Positions 11,900 to 22,928 of a DNA stretch of 64,000 bases are shown piece by piece. Numbering within the stretch: position 1 is the stretch's first letter; every line of letters starts with the position of its first letter. Source of the DNA: Escallonia rubra (lineage: Eukaryota; Streptophyta; Magnoliopsida; Escalloniales; Escalloniaceae); contig JAVXUO010001224.1 of the NCBI GenBank assembly GCA_033065855.1, positions 185,020-249,019 on the forward strand, given 5' to 3'. Both the position numbers and the translations under genes were made by a program. The notes beneath the pieces were generated by a model. That model had not been told where the DNA came from, did no database searches, and was given only the letters and a program-made list of their open reading frames with translations.

Positions 11900-12429
11900 T
11901 CCCAACTTCCAATCACCATGGTGGAAGGAGAGAGTGATCAAAGTAGCAACAACATGGTCCAGCTCACAGAAACAGAAACAGGGGTAGCTTGGAGACATGA
12001 CCCATGCATGTCACATGGGTATGTACCACATTAGGGAATTTAAAGATTGTTGTTTTACCTGAAAATATACATGTTATAATGGGAATTTACATAATAAAAA
12101 GATGGGTTTCTTTGTAACATTTATTCGAGGCTCTGTTTCTTTCATGATCCTTCAGCTTAAACCTCAAACCTAGAACCATAAGTGAAAAGTTCAAAAAGAA
12201 AGCAAAAGAGAGAACTCTCTGGGAGAAATTTTCATTTCTCGAAATGATTAGCCTGAATCGGAAGCTCGGTAGTTTGTCTGCCATGGAAAGGGACTTTCCC
12301 TTTGCTCTAGATGTGCGGTTGTTCAGGATATATTCGGTTGTTTATAAAGAAAAAGATCATTTGTCGTTCTATAGGAATTCTTTTATTTAATCTAAAGATG
12401 TCACTTACCGTCAAGAGAAAAAGATGGAT

Positions 12430-12575
12430 CAACGACAAAAAAAAGGCGAGACAATTCTCTTATTTTGAAAATTGACCACCTCCAATAAGACTCGAACACA
12501 TGAGGAGAGACGATTTGTCCTCCTAACGTAACGCACTCCTTCAACACTATCAACGCGTATGAGACGCTTCCAACT
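12430..12575 (-). mobile_element. probable SINE
   Basis: Read on the minus strand, a tRNA-like A box (TTGATAGTGTTGAAGGAG) and B box (GTGTTCGAGTCTTATT) occur about 60 bp apart, as in RNA polymerase III promoters of plant SINEs. The body is about 145 bp. The 3' tail and target duplication are not clear. Confidence 0.45.
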
Positions 12576-12639
12576 GTAAATTTTGAGGGCTCAATACACA
12601 CAAGTGGCGTTCGTATGTTTGAGAGGAACTGGAGGATAA

Positions 12640-13130
12640 AGACTCTTGAGAGTTCCCTCCGTTTTGCTATGCTGGTCACCCTGGAACAACAGGAGGCGAT
12701 GCTACTTCAAACATCCTCAGATCAACACAACAGAATTCCATCTTTTAGATCAATTGACAAAAGCTCAAGTCGCGACGGCTCTCTTCATCGAATGTGATGC
12801 AATAGGAGTTGGGAATGGACTTTGCTTTGGGGAAGGACGTTTTTTATGCAGGTGTGTCGAAAAGAATCTCTGGCGTTCATGATTGAGCAGCATATGAAGC
12901 TATTCAGGTCGCCATGCTTTTTGAAAATTCAAGTGGAAGGTTACTGCTCATCCGTGATCATGGCTCTTAAGCAGGATGAGAATGATGGACCCAGAATAGA
13001 TAACCATGTTGCAGATTCCAAACGAGATTTGGACAGCTTTGTTCATCATTGTGAGATTATTATGTTTGTTGGACAAATAGGCAATTTTGTGACACGTAAA
13101 TAAGTCCACAATGCACGATTTGTGTCTGAT
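12640..13130 (+). pseudogene. RNase H-like domain fragment, decayed
   Basis: The frame ending at 13103 contains FLKIQVEGYCSSVIMALKQD, then VADSKRDLDSF and FVGQIGNFVTRK; after a TAA at 13101-13103 the same frame continues VHNARFVSDFDP. This layout matches the plant RNase H-like domain found in non-LTR retrotransposon-derived and related proteins (acidic strand, ALKQD helix, then R.GN..AH.LA). Here the catalytic acid region is changed (EGY for the usual EGD), a stop interrupts the end, and upstream frames are shifted. It is a dead fragment between two SINE-like elements. Confidence 0.6.
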
Positions 13131-13339
13131 TTTGATCCTTTGATAGAGGAAGCTTCTATGTTTGTCATGTTCCTCCTCTTCAAAGATGCAACAGCCCCTT
13201 TTATAATCCATAAAATCCTTGCTCTTAAAAAAATGGGGAGGACAAAAAGACATATTTTTGCTACGGCACAAAGAAAATGAAAAAAAAATCAAATTTTACG
13301 AATAAAGAAGTACCCAACAAATCAAATGTTTTCTAAGTT

Positions 13340-13520
13340 TTAAAACATCTCCAAGCGCATAAATCAGTTGGTAAGGGATTGTCCTAACTTAACCAGAGGT
13401 CTCGGTTTTGAACCTTGAAAATGCAGTTACGTTAAAACTTGGTAATGAGAGTTTTGCAGCCCATGTGGTCCTATTCGGTTCGGAGGTGTGAAAAACTTAA
13501 TCATACTTTTATCTACCAAA
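13340..13520 (+). mobile_element. probable SINE
   Basis: CATAAATCAGTTGGTAAGGG resembles a Pol III A box and GGTTTTGAACC about 40 bp later resembles a B box. The body ends in a poly(A) run at about 13519-13530. This arrangement is typical of tRNA-derived plant SINEs. Target duplications were not resolved. Confidence 0.55.
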
Positions 13521-13530
13521 AAAAAAAAAG

Positions 13531-14082
13531 TAGTAAGAAAAAAGTAAATCAGTTAATCATCTCAACCGTTACAATTATTTGCCCAGATGAATATGATTAA
13601 CTTTTTCTTTCGGAAAAGCGGTAGAAAGTAACCCCACAAAGATATTTCAACAACACCTTTAGATTTTTGATCTTGTTTCATTTTTATAATCTATCTATCA
13701 ATCATAATGATCACGACAGCAGTAAGCACCATTTGATTGGTATTATGTCATTCTGAATTTCTCAAAAAGTGAAATGATGACATTAAAGAATATGCTAATG
13801 TAAACTCCTCACTCCCATATTCTCCGAACTCGAGTTCGTTTAAATTCCTTTTACGTTTTTTTTTTGGGTGAAAAGTCACGGGTTCAAGTCTCATACGACC
13901 CAACATATTCGGTATAAAAACCTACAACATTCTGACGTGTTTGAACACTCCGAATATAGTTTTTACACTTGCTCGACACAGTAGGACGTCTTTGCTTTCG
14001 GTAATTGACGGTGAAGCAACCACAACCGCGCTTCAGCGTAGGCCCTGATTGTCACCTTCAGTAGGAATCTTCATATATTGTA
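13531..14082. other. intergenic; possible tRNA-like B-box fragment
   Basis: AT-rich with no gene. A motif CGGGTTCAAGTCTCATACG near 13880 resembles a B box and may be a fragment of another SINE. Nothing else is supported. Confidence 0.35.
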
Positions 14083-14152
14083 TAATCATTATAGCTTAGA
14101 AGTTCGATTAGCTATTTGTAATCATTATAGCTTAGAAGTTCGATTAGCTGTG
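14083..14152 (+). repeat. 36-bp tandem duplication
   Basis: TAATCATTATAGCTTAGAAG and the following bases occur at 14083 and again at 14119 with almost no change. The period is 36 bp, so the duplication is recent. Confidence 0.9.
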
Positions 14153-15679
14153 TTACAAATAGGCTTCGAATATCACAGACGACGACGAGACGGAGGAGGC
14201 ATGGCCCAAAAGTTGCCATCTACCTTTATATCCGAAAATACATGTAGTGGCCGGTTGATCCTATTGACCTATCCTGCCTCCATACACTAAGATGACTAGA
14301 ATTCTCAGGAAAACAACATAGATACCGTTGTTATCAGAGGGGGATATAAAGCTGAAGATGCCAAAGTTGCATGATTGAAATCAGCCTTACAGACTAGCAA
14401 GGGAGATACAAGAAAGGCTAGTATACCATATGATTCTTAAACCAACTTGTGTGGTGAAGCCAGACCAAGCGATATTATAAAGAAACAAGCGAGCTTGTCA
14501 CTGACGATAAGGCAAAAGTAGCCAATTTTAACGGTTCCTAGCATCTTGCTTTAACACAAAACAAAGCTATTAGGGGACCAGAAAAGAATTGACAAAGACA
14601 GCAGCCTGGAGGATCTACAACCACTAATTCAGAATACGACAGAGAAATCACGGCCAGAATGTTCATGCTTCAGATGGAATGGCATAGTTCTTCTCTAACG
14701 CGATCTAACGAAAGAAAAACAACGGGGGAGGAAGATCATTTACATTAATGCAAATGCAAGGGCGACGTTCCAGCTTCACAAACATCGATTCTTTCTTTTG
14801 ATTCACACTTCAATGCAGGTCAATCGAATCACCTATCAAGTCACAAGGTGTGAATGTAGAAGTTACATAAATACCAATCGACTTCCTTTATTCGAGACCT
14901 GAGTTTGACGTCGAGGGATCAGGACCCACCATCACCCATCACCGTAAAGACAAGGAATGGAATGAAACTTCAATCAGACTTGCCAAACTGCAAACTTTGC
15001 CAAACTGCCCGAGTTTAGTTTACATTGGATTCATACCAAGTGTGGATATAAGAAACGCGGAACTTGCCATAGTATACTTTCACTTTTTGTGAAGTGTAAG
15101 GATGGTTGAGGTAGTTTCTAATCATAATGAAAGGCAAACAGCAAGTTCTTATGAAAAGATACTTTACTTGATCTAGAGAGCATCGGATTACTTCTTTTAA
15201 CAATTCTCCCAGATCATCTTTACGATGGAGACTTAATGTGTTGATAGAGAGGCAAATGTTGACATGCTTAATACAAAGTATGCAAATGAGGATAAGGAAT
15301 CTTCTTGCATGTCAAAAGTTGAGCACTCATTTACAATAAGGTAAAGAGGCAACCACTTGGGTATTAGATCATTAAAAACAGTAATCGAAAGTTTTTCTTT
15401 CCAATTGACAAACACTAAACAGTAAGGGACCTATTGCATATAATGGTGAACAACATGCAGTGCTTCTGGGACCCACCAACTCACTAAAAAATAACGCATG
15501 TGGCAGCTCATGTGTCTGTACATAACATTTCATATATCCTATGAAGAACAATGGTATGACCAATGTCTATCACGTCGGATCGACCAAAGAGTTATGGGTA
15601 AGAAAATTTACTCTAATAAATGAATCTGAATTACCAAAAACGCAACCAAAAAAAAAGCATATATTTGGACTTCGAAAGT
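14153..15679. other. intergenic, including 3' flank of the methyltransferase gene
   Basis: No gene recognised. The last few hundred bases before 15680 are downstream of the minus-strand methyltransferase stop codon and probably include its 3' UTR. Confidence 0.4.
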
Positions 15680-18600
15680 TCACAAATGCACTCTAACCAA
15701 TAAAGGGTAGCAGTGATCCTTTTCGTAGTTAGGCCAGGAGTCATTACCAGCGATGAAATCCTCATGACGCCTCCAAACTTTTGAGTCATATATGTCATCT
15801 ATGCTGTAATGCAAGCCGCTCTCTTTTACTTCCACTAGAAACTTGTCCAATGAGTCACCTCGTCTGGGGCTGAGAAATATGGCTTCAGAGCGCCCCACTT
15901 TTCTTAACAAGAATTTGACAGTTTGAACAAGGCCTTTGTGGAATTCCTTAAAGAAAGTGCTGCAAGATGACAAATCAAGATCAAGAAAATTTGGAAAGGA
16001 ATGCTAAAGATTGCTTCTATGTGTGTATACTCACGCATTACATGTTTTTTACAAGTGGATTTTTTTTGTCAACTAGCAAGAAGGTAGACATCTAGACATC
16101 CCCAGCTCATCAAAGATTGCAACCAACCTAAGAGTTTTCTTTACAAAATCATCTCATAAAACAATTGCAAAAGCAAATAAAAGAAATACGCTATCCACTA
16201 GATAGAGATGAAGACGCGGGGTGTCATCACAAGGAAAGGTTAGTTGCCTGGCATCCCAGTGCCAAGTACATACAAACTTATCCTCTTCAAAATGCTGAAA
16301 AGGAATATGTCTTTCGGCATAATGGCAATAAGACATCAAAAGAGTAAAAGCATAGAGGAAATTCCCAGGGTGATCCTTGTAGTATTAGCGTTTAGCCACA
16401 ATAGTCCTTGAAGTACATTTTTAGGAGGTGTAGTCCTTGAAGGTTGGAAAATTAGCCACATTCGTCCTTCTAGGTGTTACTTTTCTCATGTTAAAGGACC
16501 CCACATGAAGGGTATATCAGTCATTTGATTCCCAAACATTAAAACCGATGATCAAACAACCCTAATTCATAACCACTACCTCCTAGCTGCTGCTCTACCC
16601 ACAACAACAACCACTTAACACCACCAGATGACGGTTCACTTGGTTGAACTACAGATTGGACAGAGAAAAGAGACCCAGTTTTTATAACCAGCAAAATCAG
16701 ATTATTCTTCTGTAAACCATGGAAACTCCTACCAATCAAAATACTTTTATTCGTGGCAATTGAAAGCCACCTTAACTCCTAAGTCCGAATGGCATCAAAA
16801 TCACCATCCCTACTACTCTGCTAAGTTCTATGCTCTACCACCACCTCTATCCTCGCCGTATTACTCCCAAAATCATCACAGACCCAAGTGAATTTCAAGT
16901 TAGAAATTAGCGTGAGACCCAAAAATGGAAATGTCTGGGGTTTTGAAGCCCTGTACTACTTTTGGTTTGCATAACATGTGTATACACGGCGTGTTAATTC
17001 AGATTTCAAGCTATGGTGGGATGTGATTAGGGTGGGGCTTATTCGATGATCGCGGGAGTGGGTGTTAGCGGTGAAGTGGCGGTTAGAGATCAGCCATCCA
17101 CATTTTACACACGCACATAGTAACGACTGCACCCACCAAACCGGACTTCATATTCAGAGCAAACCGAAAACTGACAGAAATGGAGGTGGATGCTGGCGGT
17201 GGCTCGGTGGTTATGGTGGTGTGGGTATTTGATGAAAGAAAAGAGAAAAACAGGGAAAGTAGTGGAAAATAACTATTTGACCCCACTTGTGGGACCTGTT
17301 AACGGACAAAAACCAACAGACGTGGACGGAGGGACGAACGTGGCTCGCGTTCATAAGTTGAAGGACCATGTATGCTAAAATTTTCGTCAAGGAAAGCAGC
17401 GACGAAGCGCTAATAGTACAAGGACGTCCTGAGTTTCCTCTAGAGCATATCATCATCTGTCCTATTTCACTAGCAAAATGAGGGAAGAACACAATTTCAA
17501 AGAGAAATAAAGTCATTACCAGTCACTTGCAACAATGACATCGAAGCTGTCGGAAATATCAGAGGCTGCTTCCTGATTCCAATGCAGCAGCATTGATTTC
17601 ACTTTTGTACCACCAAATGCAGCCAAATTGGCATTTATATTATGCTGAATATCTGAATGTTAAGAACCTCTATTACGGACATGGAAGAAAAAGTTTGGAA
17701 GCCATTTGCCACAGTGGGGGGTTAGGAGAATAACTCTTATAGCATTAACTGAAGTACAAGAAACTTCACAGGTCTGAAGCAGCTTATCCACCGAACATTG
17801 AGATGCAAAGAAGATAAGAAGGTTGCAAAATAAGCTCCACTAATGCAAAAAACACAAATTTATGGTACGTGCATCACCAAACTTTATCCATCTGGGTCAA
17901 TAAGAGCAAAAGGTTATCTTGAGCTTGCTCCCCAAGCACAACATGGGTACCTACTTCTTCACAAAAGCACCATGAACAAGGTAAATCTCCAAACTAGTCA
18001 TCAAATTACTATTTCTTCAACTAATAAATTATTAAACCTACCGGCACATCTTTAATTATTCAATATTGGTCCAAGTATCATGAACGTTTTGGATAACCTT
18101 TTTCTTCACAAAAACGCCATACCTTAAGCGATTCTTAGACTCGTCAATAAATTACTTTAACCAATATATTGCTGTACATACTATACAGGTTATTCTTCGA
18201 TGGACCGAGTAACTTGTGTTTTTTAACCACGATATCAGAAGGATACAATCAACTACTTGAGGGTTTCCATCTGATATGACAACTTCTAGTGCCTCCGTGA
18301 CCATTCCAATTACTAAGCCAGCTAAGCCATAGCCTGATCCAAGTTCAATGACTTTTTTCGACCTGGTAATATTAACAAGTGCCGCTGTAAGCAAAATGAG
18401 TATATACCTACATGGATATTATTCCATCATGGTGAGCAATGGAGGTATGGGACAGCACTATTTGAGCTGTCAACAGGTACCGCAGAATGCAGAAGTAGAA
18501 AGCCAACAGCATGAAACATACCTAAACATGTCTGCTTGTAGCAAGCAATAATAAGCAAGAACTTCCTCTGATGGCCAGCGACCTGTTCAAGAAAAATCAC

Positions 18601-21600
18601 ACGGAACTTTAACCAAAAACAGTAAGAGTAACTGTAGAGGTAAAGACCAAGCATTTTACTCATGAAAAATGTGTAGCACTTTAATACTCGAACCCCAACA
18701 GTACAAAGCTGAACATAATGTCACGATGAAATGCGAAAGAAAATAAGAATTTCTTCCAAGTTCAAATGTTAGTACAACAGGAACATAGTGCCAACTTCCT
18801 ACAACCTTTGACTAGATTGTAACAACATAATGAATAGACTATCAGACGATCAATTATTGCTTACTGGCAAACAAAAGTGCATTTCGGAGGGAGTATAGGA
18901 GGCTCAAACACATCTTAGGAATCCAAATTGTACAACCCCATTCAATTCAGCAGAATTGCACAGGTTTGGCAAATTTGTACTTTTGTTTCTGTCTTTTAGC
19001 TCTAGTTAGCGTCATATCCAGAGCTCAGTTACAATACATATGTGGTAGTACCTATGAAGGCTCATTGATGTCAATCTTCGTTTATGACTCTCTTCTTAAT
19101 TGTTTTTATGCACATGAATAGACTATCTTAGACGAATTTCCTTAATCTCATCAGCATCAAGAGAAAGACTTTTATTTAAAGATTGACAGACGATATACAC
19201 AGATGTTTGTTTCATCACTGATAAGCAATACAAGAAATTTTGGTCACAGTTTGACAACATTTTAGTACACATTCAACTAACAAACTAATAGAGAAGTAAA
19301 ACCGAATAAGGGAAAAGTTCCTAATTTCCCCCACCAATGGTACGCAGGATTCATCAATGTGCTCAGCATCTCCCCCACAATCATCCTGATTTACTCTAAT
19401 GTCCTATTCATAAGAACATTCTCTCTGTAACCACACAGCAGGGAAAAAAAACCCCCCCCCCCCCCCCCCCTCTCCGTGCGCGCGCATTGGAGACGTAAAC
19501 AAGAGTCTCTGTTAAACATTCTACCTTCAACAAGCTGTCATAATCGTCAATTTTGCACTTCAACATTCATCACAAATTTAGCGACTAGCGACACACTGGG
19601 TTGCCAAAAATACTGTTCTCACTTATTTCATGCAGACGTAGATCTGGAAGACTCTTACAGGCATTCGGTTTGTTGCTAGGTGAGCAAGGAAAGAACCATA
19701 GAATGGAAGGGAAGAAGATCATAAAAGGTGGTAGTGCAATTGTGGTTTAGCCTAGAAATTTAGATGTGGAGTAGGTCAAAGGGCAGCGAAGGTGACAGAT
19801 TTTAAAATGAGAGGGGTTTAAGGGTGGGATTCTGGCTGCTTTCCTTCTTGACCCTTTTTTTTATCATGTTTATCTACTTATAGAACATGAAGGCTTCTGA
19901 TATTGCAATTTGCTAAGGTCTCAACCCCTACAAAAGTTGGAGTTCAGCGAAAATTTCTGACCTCAGGGTACACTATTTTGGAAATATGCCAAGTTCGCTT
20001 TGCCCCTAAAGAAAGACACTTGATAGATCAACATCTGGAAGTACTTTGTATCATGCTCCGGCGGTCTAAATAATTGTAAGCAAAAGCTGACAATGCCAAC
20101 AATGAATCATCCCAGTGGTAAAAAATCATCACTAGCTGGTTAAGACCAGCTATTTCACATAAATTACTACTTTGCTTAAACAGCAACTGATACCTCTACC
20201 AAGTTTTCACATAGATAGAGAGAAGGAAAAGAGAGCATTCCAGCGCACAATTCCTCCACCAATGCAAGATTTGGAAAGGGTTAGATACATGTAGTCTTTC
20301 CCCAACTTTCTCGAAAGATTGTTTCTAGCTTTCAAACATGTGGCCTCCAGGTCACAATAGAGCAAACCTCACCGCTGCACCAAGGCTCACCTAGTCGCTG
20401 CACCAAGGCTCACCTAGTTAGAAATGGATAGGGTCGCCAAGGAGGTTTTACACAGTCAAAGGCTGACCCATAAGGGGGTGCCTGCGAGTGCACGTGTGCG
20501 GGCATGCGCCCGCGCGTGTGTGTCTGTATGCACGCGTGTGAGAGAGAGAGTGAGGTTTGATGCACCAATCTATAGTGCAAAAGTCGCATTAGAGAATAGA
20601 CAAGCCAGCTATAGAAGAATAATTGGGTGCTTAAACTCATCACGCATTAATACTTACGTGATGTTCGCAATTCTTGACATTACTACTATTCATGGAAAGG
20701 TTTGCAGTGAAACGAAGGCGGGTAACAGTGCCTTGGGGTGTTGACCGGTCGGCAATTTCTATCTTAGAAAGGATCCTGTTGTGATGACCAGGATCCTTCC
20801 CCACTACTTATAGTACATAGAAGATTTTTGTTTTGTAATAGCGCATAGAAGATGTCAGGCGACAGCTGAGTCGCCTGACATCTTCCCCACTACTAAGAGC
20901 AGAGACTTCCTTTGCCACTACCACATTAAGTCAATCAGCAACTAGTTTCACCATTTCCCTCCATTGGAACACAAGTGTGCACATACACGAACTCGCACAT
21001 CTTAGAAAATACTACTTGATATTCATCATATAATAGCTAGCAATTGAATCAACTACTGTGCAAAGAGAACTTACAAACAAGTCCCGTGTTGTCGATGTCA
21101 TGTCTGTTACAAATTTCAAAATCATTTAGGTCAACACCATTGTCCACTCGCTGACTGCACGCAGATCAAAAAAGTTAGCAACCAAAACCGAATCAATTCG
21201 TCTTCAGCAATCAACTAGAACTCCAAGCCCCACACATTATTGAACATGATGCTACTTATGGAAGTTGCGGAAAACGAGTATAGAAACTGAACAATGAGGC
21301 ATTACTGTAGGAATAGTTTGGGAGCTGGGGCAATAGGCAATGTATAGCATAAACAGGCTTCTCTCGAGTTGCCTGTTTCAATTGCTTGGCATGGTATCAA
21401 ATCAAACCCGCGAGCCGCCTTCCTAGAGATATGCTTATCACCCTCTTTAGATCGTTCATCTGCAAAAAAATATTGTTTTTTAGGTCTATGGTCTACACTT
21501 CAATTAGAAACCATGAACATGAAACAAAGGGTTGACCGACCCTATGGCGTTAGCAAGTTAAAAATTGCACCGCCTAACAAGCTGTTAGCAATAGCAAGTT

Positions 21601-21759
21601 AAAAATGGCACATTGCCATGAAAGCCAGTTTCACATGGTTTATTTTGTGGTAATAGAGGAGAGAATACCGGGATCGGAAGCAGGGCGGCGGAGAAGGGCG
21701 CGACGAAGGAGTGCCCATCTCAGAGAGGACGCCTTATTGGTCGTCGCTGAAGGCTCCAT
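15680..21759 (-). CDS. CaMKMT: calmodulin-lysine N-methyltransferase
   Basis: Seven exons on the minus strand join in frame to 304 residues: 21759-21669, 21459-21306, 21154-21075, 18582-18522, 18362-18247, 17652-17520 and 15959-15680, all GT..AG. The protein starts MEPSATTNKASSLRWALLRR. It has ISRKAARGFDLIPC, then RVDNGVDLNDFEICNRHDID, a class I methyltransferase motif I (VIELGSGYGLAG, residues 133-144), EVVISDGNPQ, and FDVIVASDCTFFKEFHKGL followed by a C-terminal region with FIAGNDSWPNYEKDHCYPLL. This order matches plant CaM KMT (Methyltransf_16 family), which uses S-adenosylmethionine to trimethylate one calmodulin lysine. Exon 2 to 3 requires the first of two adjacent AG acceptors to keep frame. 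Intron 6 carries a TIR transposon (16355-17440). No disabling change is seen. Confidence 0.92.
16355..17440. mobile_element. 1.1 kb MULE-like TIR element in an intron
   Basis: The left end GAGGAAATTCCCAGGGTGATC and then CTTGTAGTATTAGCG match the reverse complement of the right end (GAGGAAACTCAGGACGTC, CTTGTACTATTAGCG), and similarity continues for about 100 bp. Flanks AAAAGCATA (16346-16354) and TAGAGCATA (17441-17449) match at 7 of 9 positions, compatible with a 9-bp Mutator-type target duplication. The interior has no recognisable transposase. It sits in intron 6 of the methyltransferase gene, between exons at 17520 and 15959. Confidence 0.7.
19452..19470. repeat. poly(C) tract of 19
   Basis: A run of 19 C follows an A run and precedes TCTCCGTGCGCGCGC. 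It lies in an intron of the methyltransferase gene. Length may be unreliable in assemblies. Confidence 0.9.
20476..20550. repeat. GT/CG-rich simple repeat
   Basis: GCACGTGTGCGGGCATGCGC, CGCGCGTGTGTGTC and a GAGAGAGAGAG run form an alternating purine-pyrimidine tract in an intron of the methyltransferase gene. Confidence 0.8.
20848..20885. repeat. 16-bp perfect hairpin in intron
   Basis: GAAGATGTCAGGCGAC and its exact complement GTCGCCTGACATCTTC are separated by AGCTGA. It lies within intron 3 of the methyltransferase gene. A related CCCCACTACTTA/CCCCACTACTAA pair brackets the region (20800 and 20886). Confidence 0.85.
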
Positions 21760-21943
21760 GTCAGTGGAAGGTGTGTTGTGCAAATTCCATGTCTATATTA
21801 TACATGGTCAAGAATTTCGGTACAGATTGAATATGAACTGAGTTGTTCAAGAAAAGGTTCGCAGAAATTGGGGTCGGTTCGTCGTGTTTGTTTACCGACC
21901 GAACTGAACGAGCCGGAGCTTTTTTTTTTCCTTTGTTTTTTGA

Positions 21944-22330
21944 TTGAAAACGAACTAAGCTTTAAAAGTAAATTTTAGTTGAATCTAAATCAATTTCTAA
22001 AATTAGCTTTAGTCAATTTTAAACATGATAGATTAAAAATTGTTGAAGATGTTGGGATAAAAAAAGAAAATTAAAGTAAGTTTAGCGTAACAAATATTAT
22101 ATAATGTATTCAAATTGAAAATGAACATTTAATATCTATTCATATGTAAGGAAATTTCGATAATTCTCTTGATCAAATCTGATATCCAAATTGGTTAAAT
22201 CAGAATCCAAGAAAATGAGAATTCTGAATTTAATCCACATCGGAACAAATTTAATCAATTTTTTTTTCCTTTTTTTTGTTTGCCAAACACTTCAAACCTG
22301 AATTTAATCAGGTTTGACAATCCTAAAATC
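21944..22330. mobile_element. AT-rich MITE relic, inverted partner of 27107-27632
   Basis: AATCAATTTCTAAAATTAGC, AAAATTAAAGTAAGTTTAGC and GTATTCAAATTGAAA appear here in the same order as on the minus strand of 27290-27510. The two relics are in opposite orientation on either side of COX11. The ends of this copy are unclear. Confidence 0.5.
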
Positions 22331-22928
22331 AATTTCAAGTACCCTCTGAGTTTTTTCAAATCCAAATAAACTTCGGATCGAGCTTGGGAGGAACGCAAAA
22401 TGCACTCCACTCGTCCAGCCATAGACTTCCATGACAAAATGCACAACGCGAGAAAGATGTAAATCACTTCTTCCTTCTCGCAAACGGAATTGTCTTACGA
22501 TTAGCTCACTACAATTCTACCATAATCAGCTCATTTCCTTGGAGCTAGTAGGCCTTAGAGGCGGCACCGAGCTAATTTTATGTCGGTCATCCTAAAAAAC
22601 GTACCTACAATTTGACCAACGAAATCGTACATTCATCCAAAAAAGTAGGTCGCCAATAGGCCACCCTTGCATACACATTTAACTCCACATTGCTGCCAAA
22701 GTGCTGACTTACTGAATTAAAAGAAAACGTCTGCAGAAACCTGGCATTGAATAGGATCTGTTACAATTGCAGCCATTTCAACCGAAATGCTACAATCTTC
22801 ATTTAAAAACAGAAGATATCAGTTTTCCCTTTCAACAGAAAACATATTAATCTCAGCATCCTGGCAAAGCCTCCTGAAAAATATAGGAGTATCTGCAGGA
22901 TGGTTGTACTTAGTACTGGAAGCGTCCA
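22331..22928. other. interval between methyltransferase 5' side and COX11 3' side
   Basis: No gene seen. The bases just above 22800 are probably the 3' UTR of COX11, read on the minus strand. Confidence 0.4.
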
